From Rutstroemia sp. NJR-2017a BVV2 (Eukaryota > Ascomycota > Leotiomycetes > Helotiales > Rutstroemiaceae), in NCBI GenBank assembly GCA_002946415.1, contig NJPS01000013.1, positions 496,001 through 560,000 on the forward strand: a stretch of DNA of 64,000 nt, given 5' to 3'. Within the stretch, counting starts at the first letter, position 1, and the number at the start of each line of letters is the position of its first letter. This document shows, piece by piece, positions 55,096 through 64,000 of this stretch. The notes under the pieces were generated by a model that saw nothing but the letters and a program-made list of their open reading frames with translations, ran no database searches and was not told the origin of the DNA. Both the position numbers and the translations under genes were made by a program.

Positions 55096-56032
55096 ATGCC
55101 GTCTGCAAAGGGAAAGCCAACTGATCCAAAGCTCAAGGAGAAGATCACGGACGGTATGATACACTTCACTGCTCATATATGAGCTCTGTTGTGTGTCTGG
55201 TAGCTAATGTTTATTTCAGAAGTCAAGAACCAGACCAACAAAGATGGTTCGGGGCAGGGAAAGATGGCCGCATGGAAGGTAAATCCATCTCAACGTCTAT
55301 CGCACATCTTCCCCAACACCAATCTAACTCAATTGATAGGCAAACAAGGTCGCAAAGAAATACGAAGAAGAAGGCGGCGACTACGAAAACGAGGCCGGCT
55401 CAAAAGACAAACCTAAGAAGGGTCTACCAGAGAAGAAGACCGAAGCCGAGAAGTCCTCCGAACTGAAAGAAGCCGCCGAAGAGAAAAAAGACGCTGAGGA
55501 GACCAAAGAAGAAGCTGCCGCCGAAACGAACGATAAGGCGCAAGATGAAACCGATGAAAAAGCAGATGATGAAAAGAAAGGGCGGGGTAGACCAAAGGGA
55601 GCTGCTGCTGCAGGAAAGAAAGAACCCAAGGCAAAGAAAGAACCTACACAAGGGACACGAGTCAGTGCTCGACAACGCGATCAGAAAGCCGTTGGTACTG
55701 AGAAACGCAAGAACGAAGCAGTCGTTCAGGATGAGGCTGAAGAGGAGGAGGAGAAGCCAGCCCCCAAGAAAAAGCAAAAGGGTAAGAAGGTTGAGGAACC
55801 AAAGGCTAATGAAGAAGAGGTAGATGAGCCAATGGCCGATGCCCCGGACGTGGAGCCAGCAAAGGTAGAGGAAGCAAAAGAAGAGGAAGCAAAGGAAGAT
55901 GAGCCAATGGCAGATGCACCAGCGGCAGAAGAACCGGAAGCTGAGAAGCCAAAAGAAGCTGAATCCAAACCAACCAAGGTGGTGAAGGGCGGTCCCAGAA
56001 AGCCTGCTGGAGGCAAGAAGGCCAAAAAGTGA
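55096..56032 (+). CDS. Charged AT-hook protein, chromatin-type
   Basis: This is a conserved-looking small fungal protein with unknown function. Exons are 55096-55153, 55220-55278 and 55340-56032, joined in frame to 269 residues. The first 60 residues form the best-conserved part: MPSAKGKPTDPKLKEKITDE, then KNQTNKDGSGQGKMAAWK, then KKYEEEGGDYENEAGSKDKP. The remainder is alternating Lys- and Glu-rich low complexity. It contains an AT-hook core (KKGRGRPKG) near 145 and several KKxK patches, and repeats such as DEPMADAP twice. It probably binds DNA or chromatin in the nucleus. An ATG upstream in another frame (about 54843) is not used. Confidence 0.75.
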
Positions 56033-56779
56033 AGAACTCGATCACGCGATTCCACAGGATATTGAGATAGGATAAATGCAAGCAGGGCGCATTGGAAACA
56101 GTATGGAGGATGGAGTAAACGAGCAACAAGGTTTTCATTCTTTTATGGACTTGGTTATCGGTTCCTATTTTTTGTAACTCCAAAGGGATATGACATTTTG
56201 TATCTTGTGTTTCAGGGGGTCATGTTATGGCTGAAGCAATATTACGATATCACTTCAACTTCGAGATGAGCTGTCTCACAATGCATCGGTTATTTCTAAA
56301 GCAAACGTTCCGCGCCTCGTAGAACAATTCATTCTCTTCCTTGTATGCGCAAACAATTCTGGATTTCGATTCCAAAGGTGGTCCCATAGCTACCTTCAAC
56401 CTTTTTTTCGACAGTTCACCAGTGGGCGCACCACCTCATCAGCCAACTTCAGATTTCTAATCACAGATTCTTCTATTTCTTCTTATACTAAATCATATGT
56501 TTGGTTGTTCAAGCGAATTTCCAACATTGGGAATCATATACATTTGCCGGAATTGAGATCTCACAGTAGGCTGCGAAATGGATACCCATGGATGAGGTTT
56601 GGGGCACTTCCACCCATCCTTTGATGCCCCAATCCGACGGGTAGCAACCAATCCGGTTGAGTTAATTCTGAGCATACTTCAAATTGTATATATTGGTAGT
56701 ATACTTGGATATGGCCGATGAATTAGTGCAGCTACAGGTGGTTCAGGCAGAAAATCTGGCTGCTAGTACCCTACTGACA
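56033..56779. other. Intergenic stretch, convergent 3' ends
   Basis: This gap lies between the AT-hook gene and the multi-pass membrane gene. Nothing beyond incidental frames is visible. Confidence 0.5.
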
Positions 56780-58532
56780 CTACTCTTCCTGCATTTCCCA
56801 AACTTCCTGCACTTCCTGCACTTCCTGCGATTGTGCACCAGTGGAATTGCTCCCCAATTCAGTTTTAGACTTCGGTCGCATTGCACCTACAGAACTGTCA
56901 GTAAACAAGGACATGCTGCATAGAAAATCTGAGGACTCCATACCTTGTGCAGAATCTAAAATATTCAACAATATCAACCCGAGCAGTGCCAGTGGCAGAA
57001 CTTGTCCAAAACCCCAAGCTGTCTCGTCAGGAACGAGTGACGTGTTGGAAAGCTTCATGTCAATCAGGTCGTAGGTGTTCCAAGCGCAGAATCCGAAGAT
57101 CATTGCAATCTCGATGATGCTTTCCACGTCTCCGGATGCCCGAAGAGCGAAGACCTGAAGAAAGCACCACCAAATAAAAAGTGGGCAGTGAAGGAGAATC
57201 AACTTGAGAGGGAACTTAAGGCAGACGTCTCAAATCTAGGGTGCCCAGTATCGAATGACTTACAGCCGTAGCTGCGTCTGGTGGTATTTATCGAGTTGGG
57301 ATTAGGCCTTGAGATTCTTTGCACCAACGAATCCGCCCAATTTTTGTATCTTTTGCGGTAGTTTTCCTCTTGTCGGCGTGTGAAATCAGAGAATCTGTCC
57401 ATCCATGTCAAGCTTCCTCGACTTGTTAGACGTGCCACGAGTGAAAGTAGATCACATGCTGTGTATAGCGCAACTGCAAAAGGCCACAGATACTCCAGTA
57501 AGGAGCTCGTGTTATCGTAGGAGACGAAACATCTCCCACTCTCGACCGGACTCCAAGTCGTTTCCTGACGATTCACGATGATAAGTTCGAAAATGAGGTA
57601 TAGGACTGATGCCACGGAGCTCAAGAACATTCGGGTCCAGTAGTGCCAGGTATCGTCATTTTCGTTGTTCCCATTTTGATGTCCTTGGCTTAATTGGCCT
57701 AACCTTCCTAGCATGAAGGAATTCAAGGTTAAATAGTAATAGTCTAGGATCAGATACTGGTGGTAGAAGGCCATCGTGTTCATTCTTGCAAATGCTGCTA
57801 TCATAATGGATATGCCAGTGAATACTTGCACGTCGCAAAGAACGTCAAGAACGGGAAGGGAGAACTTGGTCGCTCGTGGTCGTTCATCGCTGAAGAGATG
57901 AAGGAATCCGACGACTCCTACGTGAGCACCTTGTCTTATGAATTGTGCAAGTCGTCTTAAGCTATGATTCTTGATGCCGTCGCATGAATTTGGACCGAAG
58001 GGAATCATTGAGCTAGCGATATATTGCAGGTTTTCCTTGCAATTTCCATTTCTAGTCGTCGACAGGTAGTCATTGAATTTATTCGAGATCAGACAATACC
58101 ACGCAAATGCAGAAACGAAACAAGTTATCCAAGCAGTCAAGATGAATGCCAAAAAGACCTAGGAGGTGTTATTGTCATAGAAAGTCTATCTCATGAGGCT
58201 GGCTTACGCCGGGTCCGCCAATGTCTGGATCAGCCTGGAACTTAGCAACGCAAAGGCAAGTCGGTATGCTTAGGCTAGAATAATTGTAGTATACCGAAGT
58301 CCCGTTTGAAAAGTCGTAAACACAATTGCTGAACTTAAAATCCGAAGGATCTGGGCTGAAATTCATACTTGGATATGCTAAACAGACCCGAAAATAGGGA
58401 GTTAAAGAATAAATTGAAAGTCCGCCTGTGTAAAAAAGATTGCACACTTGGTTGTTGAATAGTCCTTGTCTGCTTAAAGCCAAATGAGAGGAAAAGAAAA
58501 GGTAAGATTATCTCTCACCACAAGCCGGACAT
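56780..58532 (-). CDS. Multi-pass membrane protein of unknown function
   Basis: I place it in a fungal-specific multi-span group without a named function. The start is ATG 58532 (MSGLCRQGLFNNQVC) after a tiny 14-nt first exon and a 46-nt intron. Exon 2 is 58208-58472 and encodes an N-terminal ectodomain with four or five Cys (FSNCVYDF, SIPTCLCVAKF). Exon 3 is 57264-58158 and carries several spans, such as VFLAFILTAWITCFVSAFAWY and YLWPFAVALYTACDLLSLVA. The last part, 57228-56780, has LPLALLGLILLNILDSA. The join from exon 3 to the last part is problematic: GTAAGT at 57263 is strong, but only a 35-nt intron keeps frame. A 57-nt in-frame intron follows DSAQ and may or may not be removed. The C-terminus ends in EVQEVQEVWEMQEE. 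Confidence 0.62.
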
Positions 58533-60330
58533 GAAGCTAATAAATAATGCACATCTTATCTACCGTTCTAATAGAGACAGGATTTGATGGACAGCAACTG
58601 GTCGCCCCAGCATTACCTCAGCACGCTCAGCCTCATTGAATGGCCTCATGCACCGAAAAGGGAAAGGCAATATGCTGTGCGACGACGATATGCGCAACAC
58701 GAAAATGAATATCGGCGCTCGCCGAGTTTTTCTTTCTACGCTATATAACACATATAATTTTCCGCACTGTGGAAAAACACAGCCTACTTGAAAAAACCTA
58801 CAATGCAATCTAAACACATCTATATGAGATCTATCATATACTTATTACTGAATTCCTATAAACCACAACATGAGCTTCAGTCAAAGAGTACTTAACAAAA
58901 CCAAACGGATAGGAAAAGTGAAGAGACTTTGACAGAAGTAGCTTCGAAGGGGTGGTTGCCGATCTATTGTGATGGCACTGTAAGTACTTTACAAATTGTA
59001 GGACACCCATATATAAAATTCCCCAAATGAGTTCATAAATGTACTCTTTGGGATTCAATAATCCTGCCTCAGTCCAGAATATATCTAGGAAACAGTCACT
59101 TCTCGTCGGCCAGGACGTTATTACGTCTACTTGGTCTTATTCTTTTTGGAATTTAGTACTCTAGCATGATATTTAGTGCATCCACGATTGCACTACTGTA
59201 TTCTCAACAGATCTTTGGGTCAATCACTAGATTGTCGCTATTACTTACCGCATCCCCCCCCGATGTGCCAGAGTATGAACCAGAAGCTTGGACTTTCCTC
59301 GAAGGTGCACTGGCGACCACTGATAATAAATTGTGATGGCCGGGCAGGCATATGTTGCATGACACATCTGGTGATTGCATTACCTATCATTGTTCTCGTA
59401 AGGATAAACTGATGATCACATTCTCGATGACCGAACTCGAAGGTTGATATAAATCTCTAGACGAATCCCACAATATCACACTGAAGAAGGCCACAAAAGC
59501 GATTATGCTGTCACTAGAGAGATATTGCCGTAGTGATAGTCAGAACTTTTGGATGCGTATGTGGAATCTTCAGTAAATGTCGGCTCGTTGTGCCTGATAA
59601 TGAAAACAGCAAGCCAGAACACTGTAGCATGATCTATTAGAGCGGTTCAGCACCAGCTCCGGAGATATTCATGAGCAAGAAAGGATGGGACAATGATGTG
59701 TGAGAAAGCTGTCTTCATGAAAAAGTAATATGCTGCGCATGAAATAGTCCCTTGAAGTATCTCCAGCCCGACTTCGGTGATTGGCTTTCACTGCCTATCA
59801 GAGACTCAGAGTACTGTGCTAATTTGGAATACGAACAGCGACCTTTCGAACGTCCGAAATGCATCAGAAGAATCATAATGATTGTTTTTCTAGATTGACA
59901 AGTGAATAATCGGGAGTATATCATCGTCGCTACCCATAAGTTGGTCCAGATGTGAAGAAATTGAGGCCATTCGGAAGTAGTCCGAGCCTCCGACGGAGGC
60001 ATGGTATCCGTCAAAATCAGACTACTGCACACTAGATTTCGTGTCTCTCTTTTTCGGCCGAAAATCCCATTTACAATGTCAAAGCTCTTTACTACGGCCG
60101 AACAAACAATAATATATGTCGCCCTTCTCTGGAGTTAACGCAAACTAACGCCGACGAGCATCACAATGGAGATAAACGGAATCAATGAATTAGTATACTG
60201 GCCGCAGTGATCTGATGAGGTATTCAGGAGCACGTGTATATATAGTTTATGCCATCCTTTTCAAACAGCACAGTGATCAATTTTTCAACGGCAGACTTCC
60301 TGATATCTTCTCAAATTCATCTTTCGAACC
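58533..60330. other. Intergenic stretch
   Basis: About 1.8 kb has no convincing gene. It contains the upstream region of the dehydrogenase gene. I see no repeats of note. Confidence 0.45.
60231..60244 (+). promoter_or_regulatory. CACGTG E-box abutting TATA box
   Basis: The palindrome cacgtg is directly followed by tatatata, about 90 bases upstream of the dehydrogenase start codon at 60331. This is a sensible position for a core promoter with a bHLH-type site. Confidence 0.6.
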
Positions 60331-61396
60331 ATGAGCCCATACAAATTCACGGTCTGGCGCAGCCAGAAGGATGGGTCTATCATTGAGGATACAACTGAAC
60401 GATCCGAACTCAAAGGCGATGAAGTCTACCTCGACGTCACACATTCCGGTGTCTGTGGTACTGATATCCACTATATATCCTCGGGAATTGCACTCGGTCA
60501 TGAAGGTATTGGTGTAGTAGAGGCCGTTGGACCGGAGGTGAAGAAATTAAAAGTGTAAGAGAATATCCATCGGGCCACGCCCTAAGTTACTGACATGTTG
60601 GTCTAGGGGTGATCGAGTTGGCTGGGGTTATTGCTTCGACAGCTGTGGCACTTGTGAGAGGTGCCTTCTAGGCTACATCACGTTATGTGAGACACCTATC
60701 TATTACGGCACCGCATCTTTCGACTCTGGCAGCTTTGCAACCGGGGCGGTTCGCAAGGAATCATTTGTCTGGCGAATCCCAGATGGAATGTCTTCGGAGG
60801 ATGCTGCACCGTTGATGTGTGGTGGTATCACGGTCTGGGTGCCGCTGACAATGCATGGAGTCAAGCCGAGTGATACCGTAGGAGTCGTTGGTATGGGCGG
60901 GCTTGGACATCTCGCGATCCAATTCGCAAAGGCTATGGGCTGCGAAGTGGTCGTGTTTAGCCAGACTGAGTCTAAGAAAGACGATGCTATGAAACTGGGA
61001 GCCACGACGTTCATCGCGACGCAGGGAAAGAAAGACTTGACCTCACTAGTCCCAAGAAAAGTCCATCACCTTCTCGTCACCACATCGGAAGTGCCTGATT
61101 GGGACTTGTTCTTCCCCATCCTAGCTCAAGCGCCCTCCATCTATCCTTTGACTGGGACGTCAATGGATGCGAAATTATCATTGCCGTATATGCACTTTTT
61201 GCTGAAGGGTGCTAAGGTAATATCATCAATGCCAACAAGACAGTCAGTGAACGAGATGCTCGAGTTCGCGACGAGGAATAAGATTCACCCCATTATCGAA
61301 CGCGAGCCGATGTCAACGAAAGGTATTGAAAACATATTTGATAGGTTGAAGCAAGGGAAGGTTAGATACCGGGGTGTCTTGTGCAAGCAGTGTTAG
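60331..61396 (+). CDS. Zinc-dependent alcohol dehydrogenase (CAD/ADH6-like)
   Basis: This is a medium-chain dehydrogenase, most like fungal NADP-dependent cinnamyl/medium-chain alcohol dehydrogenases that interconvert aldehydes and alcohols. Exon 1 is 60331-60554 and exon 2 is 60607-61396, with a 52-nt intron (GTAAGA...GTCTAG) and 337 residues. The catalytic zinc ligands are the Cys of SGVCGTDIHY and the His of ALGHEGIGVVEAVG. The structural zinc lobe is SCGTCERCLLGYITLC. The Rossmann cofactor motif is VGVVGMGGLGHLAIQFAKAMG, followed by VFSQTESKKDDA, where Ser and Lys residues suit NADP. The C-terminus ends GVLCKQC. It stands alone, with no pathway partner beside it. Confidence 0.93.
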
Positions 61397-61823
61397 AAGA
61401 AAATTCTTTTGTAATTCCACGGTCTTTGCTACAAGCATAAGAAACTAGTTCATCTTGGAACCTCCCAGGAATAACGGGAAAAAACCACTCATGCAGCTGG
61501 ATGATTTATGTGGTACTGCATCTTCGAAGCAGTTCACTGATAGTAATCTGCAGCTTGAGGGCTGCCAAATGAAATCTTGCCTTTGAGAAGATTGATGCAG
61601 AATGCGAACATCTGGAATTACAGTATCTCAATGCAAGATACATAAATTTACGCAGTTGTCCACTCGCACACCCATAAGACGCTCATGGCACTAGATGGAT
61701 GTTCAATCAATAGCTGATGGCTTCTTTGCTGCGGGCTTTCCCAAGGTCCATTTGGCAAAACGGCGACACCCAGGAGCCGCGATCTTCCATTTCTGAATAT
61801 TTTTTTATCCCAGTACCTTCGCT
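61397..61823. other. Intergenic stretch, convergent 3' ends
   Basis: A gap between the dehydrogenase and the orphan minus-strand gene. I see nothing in it. Confidence 0.5.
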
Positions 61824-62609
61824 CTACAGGTGCACAATCTTGTTGATTTCCTGCTCATCGTACTCGGGGTTTAAAAACCACCAATCCATGCTAAGAGAAG
61901 CATAAGCTTTTACAAGGTCTCGAGCCATAAATCGCTGCCAATAATGACGCCGAGTGTCTTGGTCTGAGAAATCAGACATTTCATCGCCGGAAGAATCCCC
62001 CCATTTCTCTGCTAACTTCTCATCCTCTGGTAACGGCTTTCCTGCCAGCTTCCGCTTGCGTCTGTCCATCTCTCCCTGTAGTTGACATACATACCATCGG
62101 GAGACCAAAGTGAAGAAGTGTCCTGAACCGTTCCGGTCGCTTGCCATCTCTATATCCTCAAAACTATCCAATACCTCCTCATTTACGTATATAAAGTAAT
62201 TGTGACGTGTGAATTCAGATTCCCAGCTCAAGTAATCATCCAGACTTCTTCCATCCACAAGTGCTTCATGATTGAACCGGGGTTCTTCCCTCTTGAGGTC
62301 AGCTTCAACCCACTTGGCAAACCAGGTGTTAACTTCCAGCCAACTCAAGCCGTCGAGCTTTGGGTCTTCAATTACAGTCCACTTCAGTTTCTCCCACAGA
62401 TCTTGATCTTCCTCATTTTCCAGGAATTCCTTCGCGAGTTCTTGCATGATCGACATAAAAGTGTTCCATTTCTCCTGGGATTTGTATGTGCAGCGATAGA
62501 TAACGAAGCCCCATTCTTTGTCCTTCGCTAGGCGTATTCTCTGCACCGTGTCTTGGTTTTCTCGAATGACATCCTGCGCAGTATCCTCGGGTAGCTTTGG
62601 AAGTGGCAT
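61824..62609 (-). CDS. Hypothetical 261-residue acidic protein
   Basis: An intact single-exon frame from ATG 62609 encodes MPLPKLPEDTAQDVIRENQD and onward. I cannot name a domain. The layout recalls a fungal-expanded family with an N-terminal GFVIYRCTYKSQEKWNTFM segment, a central WLEVNTWFAKWVEADLKR and a C-terminal SLSMDWWFLNPEYDEQEIN. There is no signal peptide, span or low complexity. Such families are often multicopy and variable between strains, which fits the position beside the repeat-rich right edge. Confidence 0.68.
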   Translation of the reverse strand: MPLPKLPEDTAQDVIRENQDTVQRIRLAKDKEWGFVIYRCTYKSQEKWNTFMSIMQELAKEFLENEEDQDLWEKLKWTVIEDPKLDGLSWLEVNTWFAKWVEADLKREEPRFNHEALVDGRSLDDYLSWESEFTRHNYFIYVNEEVLDSFEDIEMASDRNGSGHFFTLVSRWYVCQLQGEMDRRKRKLAGKPLPEDEKLAEKWGDSSGDEMSDFSDQDTRRHYWQRFMARDLVKAYASLSMDWWFLNPEYDEQEINKIVHL

Positions 62610-63074
62610 TTTGGAGGAATGTTCTTTGCTTTGAGAAGCAGAAAGAAATAGGTTCCAGTGTTTCTGAAGAGTGGTTGCTTATCAAAGTAAATTACGTTTG
62701 TCGATATGCTTCTTATTGCGTAATTAACCCGCCGCGTACGTTTGGCAGATTGAAGCTTAATAGCCAAGTTATTTCTGCTTTGAAACTCGAGGTCTCAAGA
62801 GCAGAGATAGTCGTGGAGAAATGCCAGGAACTTATACCATAACTACTGTAGTATTTGTTACGCCGGGGTTTTGTGTGCTGTGCCGTGCCGTGCCACTTTA
62901 TCCTTGTTCCGAGAATTGCATGTCACGTTCTAGGTAAGATAGGGATGCGATAACTCTCACCTGTACGTGGTGCATCCTACGAACCTTCGATCTTGCTATC
63001 GAAGAGCCGAGTAGAGTCGCTGGGGCTGGGTAGTGGTCGTACACTAATCGAAGGCAGTACTACGCGCAGCTGAG

Positions 63075-63096
63075 CGTCGCGGAGGCGCTCGCGACG
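63075..63096. repeat. Short GC inverted repeat
   Basis: Seven-base arms cgtcgcg (63075-63081) and cgcgacg (63090-63096) enclose an eight-base loop. It is a plausible hairpin with no evident function. Confidence 0.7.
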
Positions 63097-63789
63097 AGCC
63101 CGGAACAGAGGACTACCAGCGAAACGGAGATGAAAACCATCCGACGATCGAAAATACGAACGAATAATTCAAAGCGAAACCAGCCCTTACGAGTCTACAG
63201 TGGGATGCAGAGCCTAGGAAGGAAGCTTTCGCAGATGGAGGTCGATAGGACGCCTCTGGGATGTCGCGAGTAGAGTCCGGAATCCAGCAATGCATACGGC
63301 TTGCGGGTATACCTTGCCGGAGGTTCACAGATGGTTAAGGGGAGTAGTGGTGTGAAGGAGCGGATAAGACAGTCTCTTTTTGAGTCCAGCTGAGGATGCA
63401 AAGGGGAGAGAGCGACTACGAAGGGTTTACGCGAGGTCTACAGTAATAAACCTTATTATAAGAGAAGTGTCGCCGTAGGACTAAGTTACCCACGATTACT
63501 TTGTATTTTCCAATTACATTTATTCATTGGTTACGGTAACCTTTACGTCCTCTAATTGTTACGCTCTTGGTGAACTTAGGTGAACGTAGCCCACAATATA
63601 TGCAAGCGAATCCACCCACCTATTATCGAAGTCAATTTTTCTAGTTGGTGCCTTGTTTATCTTCATCTCTACTCTATCATTTCTATCTCCACTTCTATCA
63701 CCTACATCTATATCGGTCATCGCAGTATTAACTATATTATTCTCGTGCAATATTTCCTCTAACGTCTTTGTATACTTCGTACAAAGGTC

Positions 63790-64000
63790 GGTGGTTACGG
63801 TTCCTCGGTATTTGCTGCTTGGTGGACACCCTGATACGATTTGCATCGAGTCGGTGGTACGGTTCCTCAGTATCTGCCGCTTGGGGACGCCCTGACAGTA
63901 CGTACTCAGTTGGTGGTTACGATTCCTCGGTATTTGCTGCTTGGGGACCCCCTGACACGGTTTGCATCGAGTCGGTGGTTACGGTTCCTCAGTATCTGCC
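63790..64000. repeat. Minisatellite, about 61-bp units, truncated by window edge
   Basis: Four units start with ggtggttacg-like sequence at 63790, 63853, 63912 and 63974, and share ttcctc, gctt and ccctgacac-type blocks. Units 1 and 3 share tcggtatttgctgctt, whereas units 2 and 4 share tcagtatctgcc, so the higher-order period is about 122 bp. Confidence 0.88.

Larger units (their letters stand above)
62610..64000. other. Gene-free right edge with minisatellite
   Basis: No supportable gene is present. A hairpin-forming inverted repeat (cgtcgcg...cgcgacg) lies at 63075-63096, AT-rich sequence occurs near 63430-63560, and a minisatellite begins at about 63790 and runs off the window. Confidence 0.45.

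Noticed and set aside
1..64000. CRISPR arrays or prokaryotic operons
   Set aside because: The sequence is eukaryotic with spliceosomal introns. The tandem arrays seen are simple or minisatellite repeats without spacers.

Overview
The window looks like nuclear DNA of a filamentous ascomycete (Pezizomycotina). Genes carry short GT-AG introns, mostly 46-90 nt, with CTAAC- or CTGAC-like branch sites. A HET-domain gene is present, as are fungal-specific families (FNT transporter, She9, an OM14-like protein, fungal BTB, a Dal5-like MFS permease), and there are AT-rich patches beside GC-balanced gene blocks. A leotiomycete is my guess, but that is inference and nothing here fixes the species.

Layout. 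1-6.1 kb has no supportable gene and is full of short tandem repeats. 6.1-14.3 kb holds a serine/acidic nuclear-type protein of unknown function, a doubtful small ORF, an AT-rich patch with a possible LTR remnant, and a complete HET-domain protein whose C-terminus is membrane-anchored. 14.3-31.7 kb holds the proteasome assembly factor Ump1, a prenylated ubiquitin-fold (UBL3-like) protein, a formate/nitrite-type transporter, a twin-ATPase ABC protein, an MFS permease, a secreted DUF1524-type nuclease and an orphan aromatic/basic protein. 33.2-50 kb is the densest, most housekeeping-like part: an Hst3/Hst4-type sirtuin, a proline-iminopeptidase-like hydrolase, a GNAT acetyltransferase, a HAD phosphatase, She9, a single-pass surface protein, thiamine pyrophosphokinase, Mia40, an F-box-like fragment, a small membrane protein and an OM14-like protein. 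51.5-62.6 kb holds a BTB protein, a charged AT-hook protein, a multi-pass membrane protein, a zinc alcohol dehydrogenase and an orphan 261-residue protein. The right edge runs into a roughly 61-bp minisatellite with a two-unit higher-order pattern.

There is no operon logic and no convincing biosynthetic or defence cluster. The closest things to shared function are a loose group of mitochondrial genes (She9, Mia40, OM14-like; thiamine pyrophosphokinase supplies a cofactor used there) and a chromatin/ubiquitin/proteostasis flavour (sirtuin, Ump1, UBL3-like, BTB). Exon structures were rebuilt by hand from splice consensus, reading frame and family resemblance. Most joins keep frame exactly, and two that do not behave normally are reported as findings. 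No gene here was recognised as a new system with certainty. The most unusual items are the membrane-tailed HET protein, the sirtuin with a roughly 330-residue insertion carrying an SV40-like NLS, two genes that need introns of about 35 nt, and the alternative cysteine/histidine-rich tail of the first gene.
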